NCBI RefSeq assembly: GCF_030580675.1
Contig: NZ_JAUQUB010000001.1
Span: 744,001-808,000 of the forward strand
Reading direction: 5' to 3'
Source of the DNA: Antiquaquibacter soli
GTDB lineage: Bacteria; Actinomycetota; Actinomycetes; Actinomycetales; Microbacteriaceae
Length of the DNA: 64,000 nt
Shown here: piece after piece, positions 46,407 to 54,746 of the stretch
Position numbering within the stretch: the first letter of the stretch is position 1
Layout of the letters: each line of letters opens with the position of its first letter
The notes under the pieces: generated by a model
What the model was told of the DNA's origin: nothing
What the model saw: only the letters and a program-made list of their open reading frames with translations
Databases searched by the model: none
Position numbers and translations under genes: made by a program

Positions 46407-49301
46407 GTGTCAAGCACCTCCGGATCCGCCCCGCGCTCGACGAGCCGCACGAGAGCGACACTGACGGCCACCGCGGTCGTCATCGCCGTCCTCGTGATCG
46501 CGTTCTTCATCGCCGCGAACCTCTACACCGATGTGCTCTGGTTCGACCAGCTCGGCTATCTCACCGTGCTCACGACGCAGTGGGTCGCGGGCGCTGTGAT
46601 GTTCCTCATCGGCTTCGTCGCGATGGCGGTGCCGGTGTGGGCGAGCATCGAGATCGCGTTCCGCGCCCGCCCCGTCTACGCCAAGCTCAACTCGCAGCTC
46701 GACCGCTACCAGCAGGTCATCGAGCCGCTGCGCCGACTCGCGATGTTCGGCATCCCCGTCGTCCTCGGCGTGTTCGCGGGGGTCTCGACGGCGACCCGGT
46801 GGCCGATCGTGCTCCAGTGGCTGAACCGCACGCCGTTCGGCGAGACCGACCCCCAGTTCGGGCTCGACCTCTCCTTCTACTTCTACGAACTTCCCCTCTG
46901 GCAGGGCGTCGTCGGGTTCGCCTCCGCCGTCGTCCTCATCGCCGGACTCGCAGCCCTCGCGACGAGCTACCTCTACGGGGCTATCCGGTTCAGCGGCCGC
47001 GAGGTGCGCATCTCTCGCTCGGCGCGCATCCAGCTCGCCATCATCGCCGGACTCTACCTGCTCATCCAGGGCGTGAGCCTGTGGCTGGACCAGTACGCGA
47101 CGCTCTACTCGGCCAGTGGCGGCTTCCTGCAGACGGGAGCCGGTTATACGGAGGCCAACGCGACGATCCCCGGCCGGGCCATCCTCGCCGGCATCGCGCT
47201 CATCGTCGCCGTCCTGTTCTTCATCACGGCGATCATCGGACGCTGGCGCCTCCCGATCATCGGAACGGCGCTCCTGCTCGTCAGCGGACTCGTCGTCGGC
47301 AGCATCTACCCCTGGATCGTGCAGCGCTTCTCGGTCGAGCCGAACGCCCGGACCCTCGAGGCCGAGTACATCTCCCGTTCGATCGACGCGACGCGCACCG
47401 CGTACGGCGTCGACGGCGTCGAGGAGGTGCCGTACACGGCGGAGACGGATGCTGAGCCCGGGGCACTCCGCGAGGACGCCGAGACCACGGCCAACATCCG
47501 CATCCTCGACCCCGCGATCGCGCCGCTCGCGTTCGCGCAGCTCGAGCAGGTCAAGCAGTACTACCAGTTCGGCAGCCACCTCGACGTCGACCGCTATGAG
47601 ATCGGCGGCCAGACCCAGGACACGGTGATCGCCGTGCGAGAGCTCAACCAGTCCGGCCTCGGCGACTCGCAGAACTGGTACAACAACACGATCGTCTACA
47701 CGCACGGCTACGGTGTCGTCGCCGCGTACGGCAACCAGCGCGCGGCCGACGGCCAGCCGGTGTTCCTGGAGTCGGGCATCCCGAGCGTCGGCGAGCTCGG
47801 CGACTTCGAACCCCGCATCTACTTCGGCGAGGGATCGCCCGAGTACTCGATCGTCGGCGGCCCCGAGGGCGGCGATCAGCTGGAGCTCGACTACCCGTCC
47901 GGAGGCGAGGACAGCGACAACGCCGCAACGACGACCTTCTCGGGCGACGGCGGGCCGGTTCTCGACAACATCGTCAAGAAGCTCATCTACGCGATCAAGT
48001 TCCAGTCGGAGCAGATCTTCCTCTCCGACGCGGTGAAGCCCGAATCGCAGATCCTCTACGACCGCAACCCGAAGGACCGCGTCGCGAAGGTCGCCCCGTA
48101 CCTGACGCTCGACAGCGACACCTACCCGGCCATCGTCGACGGGCGCATTGTCTGGATCGTCGACGGCTACACGACGGGCACGAACTACCCGTACTCGCAG
48201 ACGGAGTCGCTCTCGACCGCGATCGCGGACACATACACTCCGGAGCCGGCGTTCGCGACGGACGACATCAACTACATCCGCAACTCCGTCAAGGCCACCG
48301 TCGACGCGTACGACGGGTCCGTGACGCTGTACGCGTGGGACGACGAGGACCCGGTGCTCGAGACCTGGTCGAAGATCTTCCCGTCGACGATCAAGCCGAT
48401 GAGCGACATGAGCGCCGACCTGCTCGACCACGTGCGCTACCCGAGCGACCTGTTCAAGGTGCAGCGCGCCATCCTCGGCTCGTACCACGTGACCGACCCG
48501 GGCTCGTTCTTCTCGAGCGACGACCAGTGGGTCACCCCGAACGACCCGGTGACGGGGTCGGCGACCGCCGCCCTGCAGCCGCCGTACTACCTGACGATGC
48601 AGGTGCCCGGCACGGATGAGCCGGCCTTCACGCTGTACTCGACGTTCATCCCGCGCGGAGCGGGCGACTCGAGCCGCAACGTGCTCACCGGCTACCTCGC
48701 CGTGAACTCGGACGCGGGCGACGACTACGGCAAGCTCACCCTGCTGACGCTGCCGAAGCAGTCGACGGTTCCCGGTCCCGGCCAGGTGCAGAACAACTTC
48801 CGCACCGACACCGAGGTCGCGAACCAGCTCGCGCTCCTCGAGCGGGGTCAGACCGAGGTGCGCCTCGGCAACCTGCTGACGCTTCCTGTCGGCGGCGGCC
48901 TGCTCTACGTCCAGCCGGTGTACGTTCAGTCGACGAGCGGCACCATCTACCCGCTGCTGCGCAAGGTGCTCGTCTCATTCGGCGACCAGATCGCCTTCGA
49001 GGACACCCTGGATGCCGCGCTCGACACCCTCTTCGGCGGCGACTCCGGTGCCTCCGCCGGTGACGGCGACGTCCCGGCCGAGCCGACGGAGCCCACAGAG
49101 CCGAGCGACCCGACCGAGCCCACGACGCCGACCACCCCGGAGACGGACAACGCGGCCCTCCAGCAGGCGCTCGCCGACTACCAGGAGGCCCTCGCCGACC
49201 GCCAGGCCGCGTACGCCGCGAACGACCTCGTCGCCGCAGCCGAGGCGGACGCCCGCATGCAGGATGCGGTGGAGCGCGCGATCGCGGCAATCGGCGGCTG
49301 A
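46407..49301 (+). CDS. UPF0182 large membrane protein
   Basis: 964 residues: seven N-terminal transmembrane helices (to about 300), then a very large extracytoplasmic domain (FYFYELPLWQ, RFSVEPNARTLEAEYISRSI). It ends in an acidic, repetitive stretch of Pro-Thr-Glu units and a short helical tail. This is the complete actinobacterial UPF0182 family; no established function. GTG 46407 follows AGGAGC by 6 nt. The frame opens earlier at 46365, but that start has no ribosome site. Confidence 0.92.
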   Translation: MSSTSGSAPRSTSRTRATLTATAVVIAVLVIAFFIAANLYTDVLWFDQLGYLTVLTTQWVAGAVMFLIGFVAMAVPVWASIEIAFRARPVYAKLNSQLDRYQQVIEPLRRLAMFGIPVVLGVFAGVSTATRWPIVLQWLNRTPFGETDPQFGLDLSFYFYELPLWQGVVGFASAVVLIAGLAALATSYLYGAIRFSGREVRISRSARIQLAIIAGLYLLIQGVSLWLDQYATLYSASGGFLQTGAGYTEANATIPGRAILAGIALIVAVLFFITAIIGRWRLPIIGTALLLVSGLVVGSIYPWIVQRFSVEPNARTLEAEYISRSIDATRTAYGVDGVEEVPYTAETDAEPGALREDAETTANIRILDPAIAPLAFAQLEQVKQYYQFGSHLDVDRYEIGGQTQDTVIAVRELNQSGLGDSQNWYNNTIVYTHGYGVVAAYGNQRAADGQPVFLESGIPSVGELGDFEPRIYFGEGSPEYSIVGGPEGGDQLELDYPSGGEDSDNAATTTFSGDGGPVLDNIVKKLIYAIKFQSEQIFLSDAVKPESQILYDRNPKDRVAKVAPYLTLDSDTYPAIVDGRIVWIVDGYTTGTNYPYSQTESLSTAIADTYTPEPAFATDDINYIRNSVKATVDAYDGSVTLYAWDDEDPVLETWSKIFPSTIKPMSDMSADLLDHVRYPSDLFKVQRAILGSYHVTDPGSFFSSDDQWVTPNDPVTGSATAALQPPYYLTMQVPGTDEPAFTLYSTFIPRGAGDSSRNVLTGYLAVNSDAGDDYGKLTLLTLPKQSTVPGPGQVQNNFRTDTEVANQLALLERGQTEVRLGNLLTLPVGGGLLYVQPVYVQSTSGTIYPLLRKVLVSFGDQIAFEDTLDAALDTLFGGDSGASAGDGDVPAEPTEPTEPSDPTEPTTPTTPETDNAALQQALADYQEALADRQAAYAANDLVAAAEADARMQDAVERAIAAIGG

Positions 49302-49306
49302 CCTCG

Positions 49307-49343
49307 GGAGGTGTCCCCTGAGGCCCTCGAAAGGGACGCCTCC
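49307..49343. repeat. Intergenic palindrome copy 1 (TGAGGC-CTCGAA type)
   Basis: GGAGGTGTCCC (49307-49317) pairs with GGGACGCCTCC (49333-49343) with one G-U pair. The loop side reads TGAGGCCCTCGAAAGGGA, nearly the same as the element at 62373-62407. It lies directly behind the UPF0182 stop, so it may also end transcription. Confidence 0.6.
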
Positions 49344-49393
49344 GTCAGCCCGGCGAATGCCCACCTGAACGTCTGGTAAAGTAGAGATCACGC

Positions 49394-49470
49394 CGCGGGG
49401 TGGAGCAGTTCGGTAGCTCGCTGGGCTCATAACCCAGAGGTCGCAGGTTCAAATCCTGTCCCCGCAACCA
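49394..49470 (+). tRNA. tRNA-fMet (initiator), anticodon CAT
   Basis: 77 nt including an encoded CCA end. Acceptor strands CGCGGGG / CCCCGCA leave the C1-A72 mismatch specific to initiator tRNA. The anticodon stem has three consecutive G-C pairs (GGG-CTCATAA-CCC), the second initiator hallmark. The T-loop reads GGTTCAAATCC. Confidence 0.97.
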
Positions 49471-49511
49471 AAGACAAAAGGCCCGGTCATCTGACCGGGC
49501 CTTTTGTCTTT
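49470..49511 (+). terminator. Rho-independent terminator after the initiator tRNA
   Basis: The arms AAAGACAAAAGGCCCGGTCA and TGACCGGGCCTTTTGTCTTT are perfectly complementary over 20 bp, separated by 2 nt. The GC core is flanked by A-rich and T-rich sides, so it works in both directions. It begins at the final A of the tRNA. Confidence 0.92.
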
Positions 49512-49546
49512 GTGTGAGGAGTCAGAGGGCCCCCGCTGGCGAGGGG

Positions 49547-49575
49547 CCCCGGCCGCGACGCCGTCGCGGTCGGGG
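49547..49575. other. Strong GC hairpin between tRNA terminator and island
   Basis: CCCCGGCCGCGAC (49547-49559) pairs with GTCGCGGTCGGGG (49563-49575), 13 bp with one G-U pair and loop GCC. No T-tract follows. It may be a remnant terminator or recombination-site structure. Confidence 0.5.
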
Positions 49576-49591
49576 GAGCCAGTAGGGGACG

Positions 49592-49603
49592 CCCCGCAAC
49601 CAA
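49592..49603 (+). repeat. 12-bp copy of the tRNA-fMet 3' end (att-like)
   Basis: CCCCGCAACCAA at 49592-49603 repeats exactly the tRNA 3' end plus one base (49460-49471), in the same orientation and 132 bp away. tRNA 3' ends are the usual target of integrases, and anomalous DNA starts right here. Confidence 0.55.
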
Positions 49604-49927
49604 TCACTGGCGAGCCGAGCTTCCAACCAGCGAGGGCGGGGAGTCTTACACGAGCTTGTCCCAGGATGAACGGGGCCTGGTGGCACAATCTTGGTCAGGG
49701 TATGAGGTGGTACTCGACCGCGGAAGTGGCCGGATCCTCTCGAAATCCTTCAACAAGGCATAGCCGTTCCCAGCGTCAGGTTTGAGTTCAGAGACACTGG
49801 CTTCCGCCTCGTCCTTGCATCACCGGGCCCGCTTGCGGCAGCGATTGGCATCGCATTGGCGAACGCGCACGAGTCGACCGATAGGGTGTTCCCGCTGCCC
49901 CGTTATGAACACACGTGGAGGGGTCGA
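49594..49927 (+). pseudogene. Frameshifted remnant of an unknown gene
   Basis: One frame reads protein-like sequence from about 49602 (HWRAELPTSEGG, then GYEVVLDRGSGRILSKSFNKA) to TAG at 49761-49763. The frame starting at 49706 then continues plausibly (PSVRFEFRDTGFRLVLASPG ... FPLPRYEHTW) without stop into the next gene. One extra base near 49757-49760 would join them. Codons such as AGA, TCA, GCA and CTT differ from neighbouring genes. No family recognised. The 5' end coincides with the att-like repeat. Confidence 0.4.
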
Positions 49928-50299
49928 GTGACTAACGATGAGCTGACCACTCTCGAGTGGATTCGATCTCTGCTTCCGCTCGAGATTGCGGGCGTTGACG
50001 TGGCGGATCCCACCGTCGCCTTCTCCGGGAACGGCTGGGGGCTGAGCGTGGTCTGCCCGTGGTTTCTCGAATCGCACGGAGTCGATTGGGAGTCGGACGA
50101 AGCCGCAATCATTGATGCGTTCGACGGCTTCGTAGGTCAGCGTATTACTGCGGTGACTGCGCTAGACGACGAAGCGACCGATCCGGTTTTCGCTTTCAGT
50201 CGGGGTGCTCGCTTACGAGTCGTTGCTGATAGCGACCTCGATCCTTGGGTCCTCGTCCTTCCGGGGATCACTGTCGTGGGTCGACGGAGTCGCGGCTGA
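49928..50299 (+). CDS. Unknown protein of the tRNA-adjacent island
   Basis: 123 residues from GTG 49928, chosen because GGAGGGG lies 4 nt upstream. The frame is also open upstream to 49706 and may be the 3' part of the frameshifted gene. Alpha/beta protein with many Trp and acidic residues (GWGLSVVCPWFLESHG, RVVADSDLDPWVLVLPG); no family assigned. Its GC content and codon use are lower than its surroundings. The stop overlaps the next start (TGATG). Confidence 0.55.
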   Translation: MTNDELTTLEWIRSLLPLEIAGVDVADPTVAFSGNGWGLSVVCPWFLESHGVDWESDEAAIIDAFDGFVGQRITAVTALDDEATDPVFAFSRGARLRVVADSDLDPWVLVLPGITVVGRRSRG

Positions 50300-50784
50300 T
50301 GGCCTGGCGAAGACCGCGTGCTCTCCGTCACGCTTCTCCTGCGGCGGATGCTTCCAGCCCACGAACTCGGCTCGCGGCAGTCTCCCTTGCGCTGGAGGAT
50401 CGTCTCACTGGGATGGATCGCGACCGGCTGCGGTCGATTGCGAGCGAAATCGCGCGACAGGCCGTCGAGCGGCTCGAGCTCGATGATCCTGATGTTCTCA
50501 GGGCAGTGCAATCGGAGCCGCTTCCGGAGAGCGACCCGCTGCGCGCGACGCTCTTTAGGGTGGTGGAGAGGCTCGACGAGGTGGCCTGGGAGATCCAGAG
50601 CCGGATCGATGAGGGAACCGGAACGGAAGCGGAGTACGAGTCAGCCTTCACGCGCGCCAGAGCTGCGCATGCACTGTGGTTCTCGCTTGATCCGGACCCG
50701 ATGGTGGCCGCGAAGGAGTCGGCGTACGAGGCCTACTCGGCGACGGACGATCTCTCGTGGATTGAAGACTTAGTCGGAGACTGA
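50299..50784 (+). CDS. Unknown helical protein coupled to the previous gene
   Basis: 161 residues from ATG 50299, which overlaps the previous stop as TGATG. ATG 50414 (MDRDRLRSIASEIARQ) is a plausible later start. It is acidic and almost all helical with a WIEDLVGD end. Two coupled small acidic genes of unusual composition next to a tRNA resemble toxin/immunity-type cargo, but no motif proves this. Confidence 0.55.
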   Translation: MAWRRPRALRHASPAADASSPRTRLAAVSLALEDRLTGMDRDRLRSIASEIARQAVERLELDDPDVLRAVQSEPLPESDPLRATLFRVVERLDEVAWEIQSRIDEGTGTEAEYESAFTRARAAHALWFSLDPDPMVAAKESAYEAYSATDDLSWIEDLVGD

Positions 50785-50842
50785 GGCACGTCACTGGCGT
50801 CACCCGCCGGTCGTGCCTAGCCGATCCCGCTAGCCTGATGCC

Positions 50843-51745
50843 ATGCACGCTGTCGTCCTCGTCTCCGGCGGCGCGGCCGTCACCCCGTTCACTACGCCTG
50901 GCGCGGCCGCTTCGACCGGGCTCGCTGCCGGCAACACGATGACCGCGATCCGCGAGCACCTGCTGTCCGCGGGCCGCACCGTCTACACGCCCCCCGCGCG
51001 CATCGGCGTGGGCGAGGTGACGGAGGACACCGGGTGGCAGGGGTTCGAGGGGGTGCCCGAGGTGCTTCCCGCCGCCGTGACGATCAACTCGGTCGGCCGC
51101 ATCGATGCGGCCGGGGCATCCCTCGCTGCTTTCCTGCGACTGCTCGCCGACCGTGAAGGTCTCGAGAGCATCGACCTCGTCGGCCACTCGATGGGTGGGC
51201 TGTTCTCGCGGTCGGCGATCCGGCAGCTCCGCGAGGGGCGCGGTCCCGCGGTGCGGCGCCTCGTGACCCTCGGCACACCGTGGACGGGCGCGCTCCTCGG
51301 AGACATCGTCGCGGGGGCACTGTCGCCGGACGACGCCGGCGGGGATGCCGGTACCCGCAGCATCCTCGAGCAGTCCGTCGAGTACGCGCGAGCGAACTCG
51401 CAGGGCGCCGCCGAGGAGGTCTCGGAGGCCTACCTCAACGGCGACAACGGCTGGAACGCCGCCCAGCGCGGCGTCCTCGACGCGATCCCCGTCACCCTTA
51501 TCGCCGGCCGCCACTTCGCGAGCGAGTCGAGCCCCGAGCTGCTGTGGCCGCACGACGGGCTCGTGTCGACGCGGTCGTCGCGCGCCGATCTCGTCGCGCC
51601 CGACGTGCTGCTGAACCGTACCGTCCACGAGGTCGCCGATGTGCACTCGATCTTCTTCGCCGACGCGTTCGGACTCGACTGGTCGCGCGCGCTCACGTGG
51701 GACCCCGAGGTGCTCGGGATCATCGACTCGGCCCTCTCAGGCTGA
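50843..51745 (+). CDS. Alpha/beta-hydrolase, lipase-like
   Basis: 300 residues. The nucleophile elbow is GHSMGG in DLVGHSMGGLFSRSAIRQL. The acid is probably in LLWPHDGLVST and the His in HEVADVHSIFF. No signal peptide is evident, so it is cytoplasmic or unconventional. It resembles bacterial PGAP1-like/triacylglycerol-lipase proteins; the substrate is unknown. TAGCCT (50831-50836) is 6 nt before the ATG, so it is leaderless. Confidence 0.85.
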   Translation: MHAVVLVSGGAAVTPFTTPGAAASTGLAAGNTMTAIREHLLSAGRTVYTPPARIGVGEVTEDTGWQGFEGVPEVLPAAVTINSVGRIDAAGASLAAFLRLLADREGLESIDLVGHSMGGLFSRSAIRQLREGRGPAVRRLVTLGTPWTGALLGDIVAGALSPDDAGGDAGTRSILEQSVEYARANSQGAAEEVSEAYLNGDNGWNAAQRGVLDAIPVTLIAGRHFASESSPELLWPHDGLVSTRSSRADLVAPDVLLNRTVHEVADVHSIFFADAFGLDWSRALTWDPEVLGIIDSALSG

Positions 51746-51748
51746 GCG

Positions 51749-51934
51749 TCACACGTCGTCGGGGTCCGCCCCCGGTCGAACCGCCGCGGTGTCGGCGATG
51801 TCGATGCGCGTGACCCCGTCGGCGCGCTTCGTCACCTCGATGCGCGGCGCCGCGTCCTCCTCCGTGGACTTGGGCGCCCGGGTGAGCTGGTCGTGACGCT
51901 TCTCGTCGTCGGTCATTCCGGTCTCGTCGGTCAT
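51749..51934 (-). CDS. Small acidic hypothetical protein
   Basis: 61 residues, hydrophilic and acidic (KSTEEDAAPRIEVTK, RIDIADTAAVRPG). The frame continues upstream through the patatin promoter, but ATG 51934 is the first credible start. Convergent with the lipase (3 bp between stops) and divergent from the patatin gene. Function unknown. Confidence 0.5.
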   Translation of the reverse strand: MTDETGMTDDEKRHDQLTRAPKSTEEDAAPRIEVTKRADGVTRIDIADTAAVRPGADPDDV

Positions 51935-52051
51935 CCCTTCAGTACGGCACGACACGGCCAGTTGCCGCGAGGCCTTGACACCGCCGTCGACTCCTCCGAC
52001 AGTGGCCGGTGTCAGACTCGACAGAACGGTCGGCCCCTGGAGGGAGCACGC

Positions 52052-53851
52052 ATGGCGACGACGCCGGAGTACTGCGACATCGTGATGAAGGGCGGCATCA
52101 CCTCGGGGGTGATCTATCCGGGCACGATCGCGGCGATCGCCCGCCGGTACCGCCTCAAGGGGCTCGGCGGAGCCTCGGCGGGCGCCATCGGGGCAGCCTT
52201 CGGGGCGGCGGCGGAGTTCGGTCGCGAGCACGGGGCCTTCGACGAGCTCGAGGGTATCCCCGAGGAGATCGACCTGGGGCGCCTGTTCCGCACGACCCGC
52301 CGCACGCGGGGCCTTCTCGCCGTCCTGAACGCGTTCACGGGCGCCGCGCCGTGGGGACGATCGGGCTGGCTGCGGGTGCCGGTGATCGTGGTGACGTTGC
52401 TCGCGGTGTTCCCGGTGTCGAGCATCCTGGGCCTCGCACTCGGCGTGGCCACGGCCGTGCAGTCGGCGGGCAACGGCTGGGTGCTCGCCGGCGGTGTTGC
52501 ACTCGCGGTGCTCGGCTGGGTGCTCGCGATGGTGCTGCGGCTTCTGTTCGCACTCACCCAGTCCGTGCCGCGCACGATGTTCGGCATCTGCACCGGCCAC
52601 GGAACGCCCGACGCCCCCCAGCTCACCGATTGGATGGCGGAGCGGCTGGATGCTCTCGCCCACCTCCCGGCCGGTGCGGGCCCGCTCACCTTCGGCCAGC
52701 TGTGGACGAAGTCACCACGCAGTCGCCTCGTCGCCGATCCCGAGGACCGCGAGATCGACCTGCGCATGGTCAGCACCTCGCTCAGCCAGGCGATGCCCGT
52801 CGAGCTGCCGCTCATGGCGGGGGAGTGGTACTACGACCCCGCCGAGTGGGCGCTCCTGTTCCCGGACGACGTCATGGCCGCCCTCGAGAGGGCACCGCAC
52901 CGGCGACGGTCGGGACGCAGCCTCGAGGAGTACGAGGCGCGGCTCGAGCGCGCCGCATCCCACGAACCGCCGCTTCGGCGCCTGCCGGACCCGGAGTACC
53001 TCCCCGTCGTCGTGGCGACCCGCATGTCGCTGAGCTTCCCGCTGCTCATCTCGGCGGTGCCGATGTGGGCGATCGAGTACCTTCCCGCCGAGCGCCCGTC
53101 GGAGTTCCGCAAGGTGTGGTTCACGGACGGCGGGCTCGCGAGCAACTTCCCGATCCACCTGTTCGACCGTCCGCTGCCGACGCGCCCGACGTTCGCCATC
53201 AATCTCGGCAGCTACGACCGGGAGGAGGAGCGCGACCCCGCCCGGGTGCCGTTCCGCTTCGCGCGCACGAACGGTGAGATGATCCTCAGCCCGTTCCGCG
53301 GCATCCCGGGGTCGGGGTTCGGCGCGGTCGCCGGGTTCGCGAGCGCGGCATTCAGCACGGCGCGCAACTGGCGCGACAACGCGCACGTCTCGGCACCGGG
53401 CTACCGGGACCGGATCGTGCAGGTGCTCCAGTCGCGCGACGAGGGCGGGCTCAACCTCACGATGCCGCGCGAAACCGTCGAGGCGCTGTCGGAGCGCGGT
53501 CGGGCGGCCGCCGAGGCCCTCCTCGACCAGTTCGCCGAGCCGCGGTACCGCGACAGCCGCGGCCGCGTGACGGTCACGGGCTGGGAGAACCACTTGTGGG
53601 TCCGCTACCGCGCCCTGCTCGCCGGGATGCCGCGATTCCTCCGCGGCTACGCGGGCGGGCTGGAGGCCGAGCCCCCGCGGCGGGACACCGCCGCGTATCA
53701 CCTGGGGCCGGCATCCCAGTCCCTCGTGCAGCGCATCGACGAACTGATCACCGAGGCGGACGCGACGGCGACGGATGCCCCGGCCGCCGTCCGTGCGGTC
53801 GAGAGCGAGCCCGCGCCGCGCACCGTCATCCGCCGGGTTCCGGACGTCTAA
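52052..53851 (+). CDS. Patatin-like phospholipase
   Basis: 599 residues. The oxyanion loop appears as MKGGITSG near the N-terminus, the nucleophile Ser in GGASAGAIG, and the catalytic Asp in FTDGGLASNFP. Two hydrophobic segments at about 110-170 interrupt the patatin core and could anchor it to the membrane. ATG 52052 was chosen because GGAGGGAG precedes it by about 6 nt. A lipid acyl hydrolase by family; substrate unknown. Confidence 0.9.
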   Translation: MATTPEYCDIVMKGGITSGVIYPGTIAAIARRYRLKGLGGASAGAIGAAFGAAAEFGREHGAFDELEGIPEEIDLGRLFRTTRRTRGLLAVLNAFTGAAPWGRSGWLRVPVIVVTLLAVFPVSSILGLALGVATAVQSAGNGWVLAGGVALAVLGWVLAMVLRLLFALTQSVPRTMFGICTGHGTPDAPQLTDWMAERLDALAHLPAGAGPLTFGQLWTKSPRSRLVADPEDREIDLRMVSTSLSQAMPVELPLMAGEWYYDPAEWALLFPDDVMAALERAPHRRRSGRSLEEYEARLERAASHEPPLRRLPDPEYLPVVVATRMSLSFPLLISAVPMWAIEYLPAERPSEFRKVWFTDGGLASNFPIHLFDRPLPTRPTFAINLGSYDREEERDPARVPFRFARTNGEMILSPFRGIPGSGFGAVAGFASAAFSTARNWRDNAHVSAPGYRDRIVQVLQSRDEGGLNLTMPRETVEALSERGRAAAEALLDQFAEPRYRDSRGRVTVTGWENHLWVRYRALLAGMPRFLRGYAGGLEAEPPRRDTAAYHLGPASQSLVQRIDELITEADATATDAPAAVRAVESEPAPRTVIRRVPDV

Positions 53852-53863
53852 GTGCGGCCTCCC

Positions 53864-54706
53864 TCAGGGGTGGACCGGCTCACCCAGGGTGTCGGCGACC
53901 GTCCACCAGAGTCGGTTCAGCTCGAAGTAGCGATCAGCGGGATCGAGCGGCTTCGTCCAGGGCTTGTCGATGATGTAGTGGACGTTCTTCACCGCCGCCG
54001 GGTCCCAGAGCGAGGGGTGCTGGTGCGGCAGCGTCTTGAGCGCGTTGTACACATAGGGCAGCGGCCGCCAGCGGTCGCGGTAGAACTCGTTCAGGAAGTC
54101 CTGCTCCGCGAAGGGGTAGCGCGACAGGTCGTCCACCGCCGCCAGCAGCCGGAGCATCTCGGCGAGCACCGCGTCGTCGGGCGACAGGACGAGCAGGCCG
54201 CCGTTGAGGTAGTTGTCCGTCGCTCCCGGCTCCGTGACGTGGTCGGCGCCTCGGCAGTAGGTGTAGAAGCACGCGTCCGGCGTCCAGTTCGACGGGTAGC
54301 TCGCGATCCGGTTGGGGTTGCAGCGGCAGGCGTGGCACGCGGCCATCGACCCCTCGGCGAGGTCGAGCGAGAACAGCTCGTCCATGTTGCGGATCACCAG
54401 CATGTCGGCGTCGAGGAAGACGACTCGGTCGAACTCGGTGAGCCCCCAGACGGCGAGCTTGGTCCAGACTTCCGCGAACCGGGCGTTGGCGTAGCTGTCG
54501 ACGGAACCCCCTGCTGGGCGCAGGGGCGCCACATCCCGGAGCATGCAGCCCTCGTCGCTGAGGAGGCGCCGGGTCTGCTCGCTGATCGCCTCCGTCACCA
54601 TGACGACGAGCGGGATGCTGCTGCCGGATGCCTCGAGCGAGGCCCGCAGCGCCCGCACTCCCACCACGTACTCGGGTTGCGTCAGCAACGTCACCCAGGC
54701 GTTCAT
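53864..54706 (-). CDS. Glycosyltransferase family 8 (glycogenin/galactinol-synthase-like)
   Basis: 280 residues, GT-A fold. The metal and nucleotide-sugar DxD is in RVVFLDADMLVIRNM. Further GT8 markers are YLNGGLLVLSPD, FAEQDFLNEFY and VHYIIDKPW. It transfers a sugar from UDP- or GDP-sugar with retention; acceptor unknown. It lies 40 bp downstream of the sugar-lactone oxidase gene, probably on one transcript. Confidence 0.9.
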   Translation of the reverse strand: MNAWVTLLTQPEYVVGVRALRASLEASGSSIPLVVMVTEAISEQTRRLLSDEGCMLRDVAPLRPAGGSVDSYANARFAEVWTKLAVWGLTEFDRVVFLDADMLVIRNMDELFSLDLAEGSMAACHACRCNPNRIASYPSNWTPDACFYTYCRGADHVTEPGATDNYLNGGLLVLSPDDAVLAEMLRLLAAVDDLSRYPFAEQDFLNEFYRDRWRPLPYVYNALKTLPHQHPSLWDPAAVKNVHYIIDKPWTKPLDPADRYFELNRLWWTVADTLGEPVHP

Positions 54707-54746
54707 CGGTGGTACTCCCGTTCTGGTCGGATCAGGTCAGGTCGGG

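Noticed and set aside
51935-52663. Upstream extension of the small acidic gene to 304 codons
   Set aside because: The extension is antisense to the patatin gene and low in complexity; only the last 61 codons look independent.
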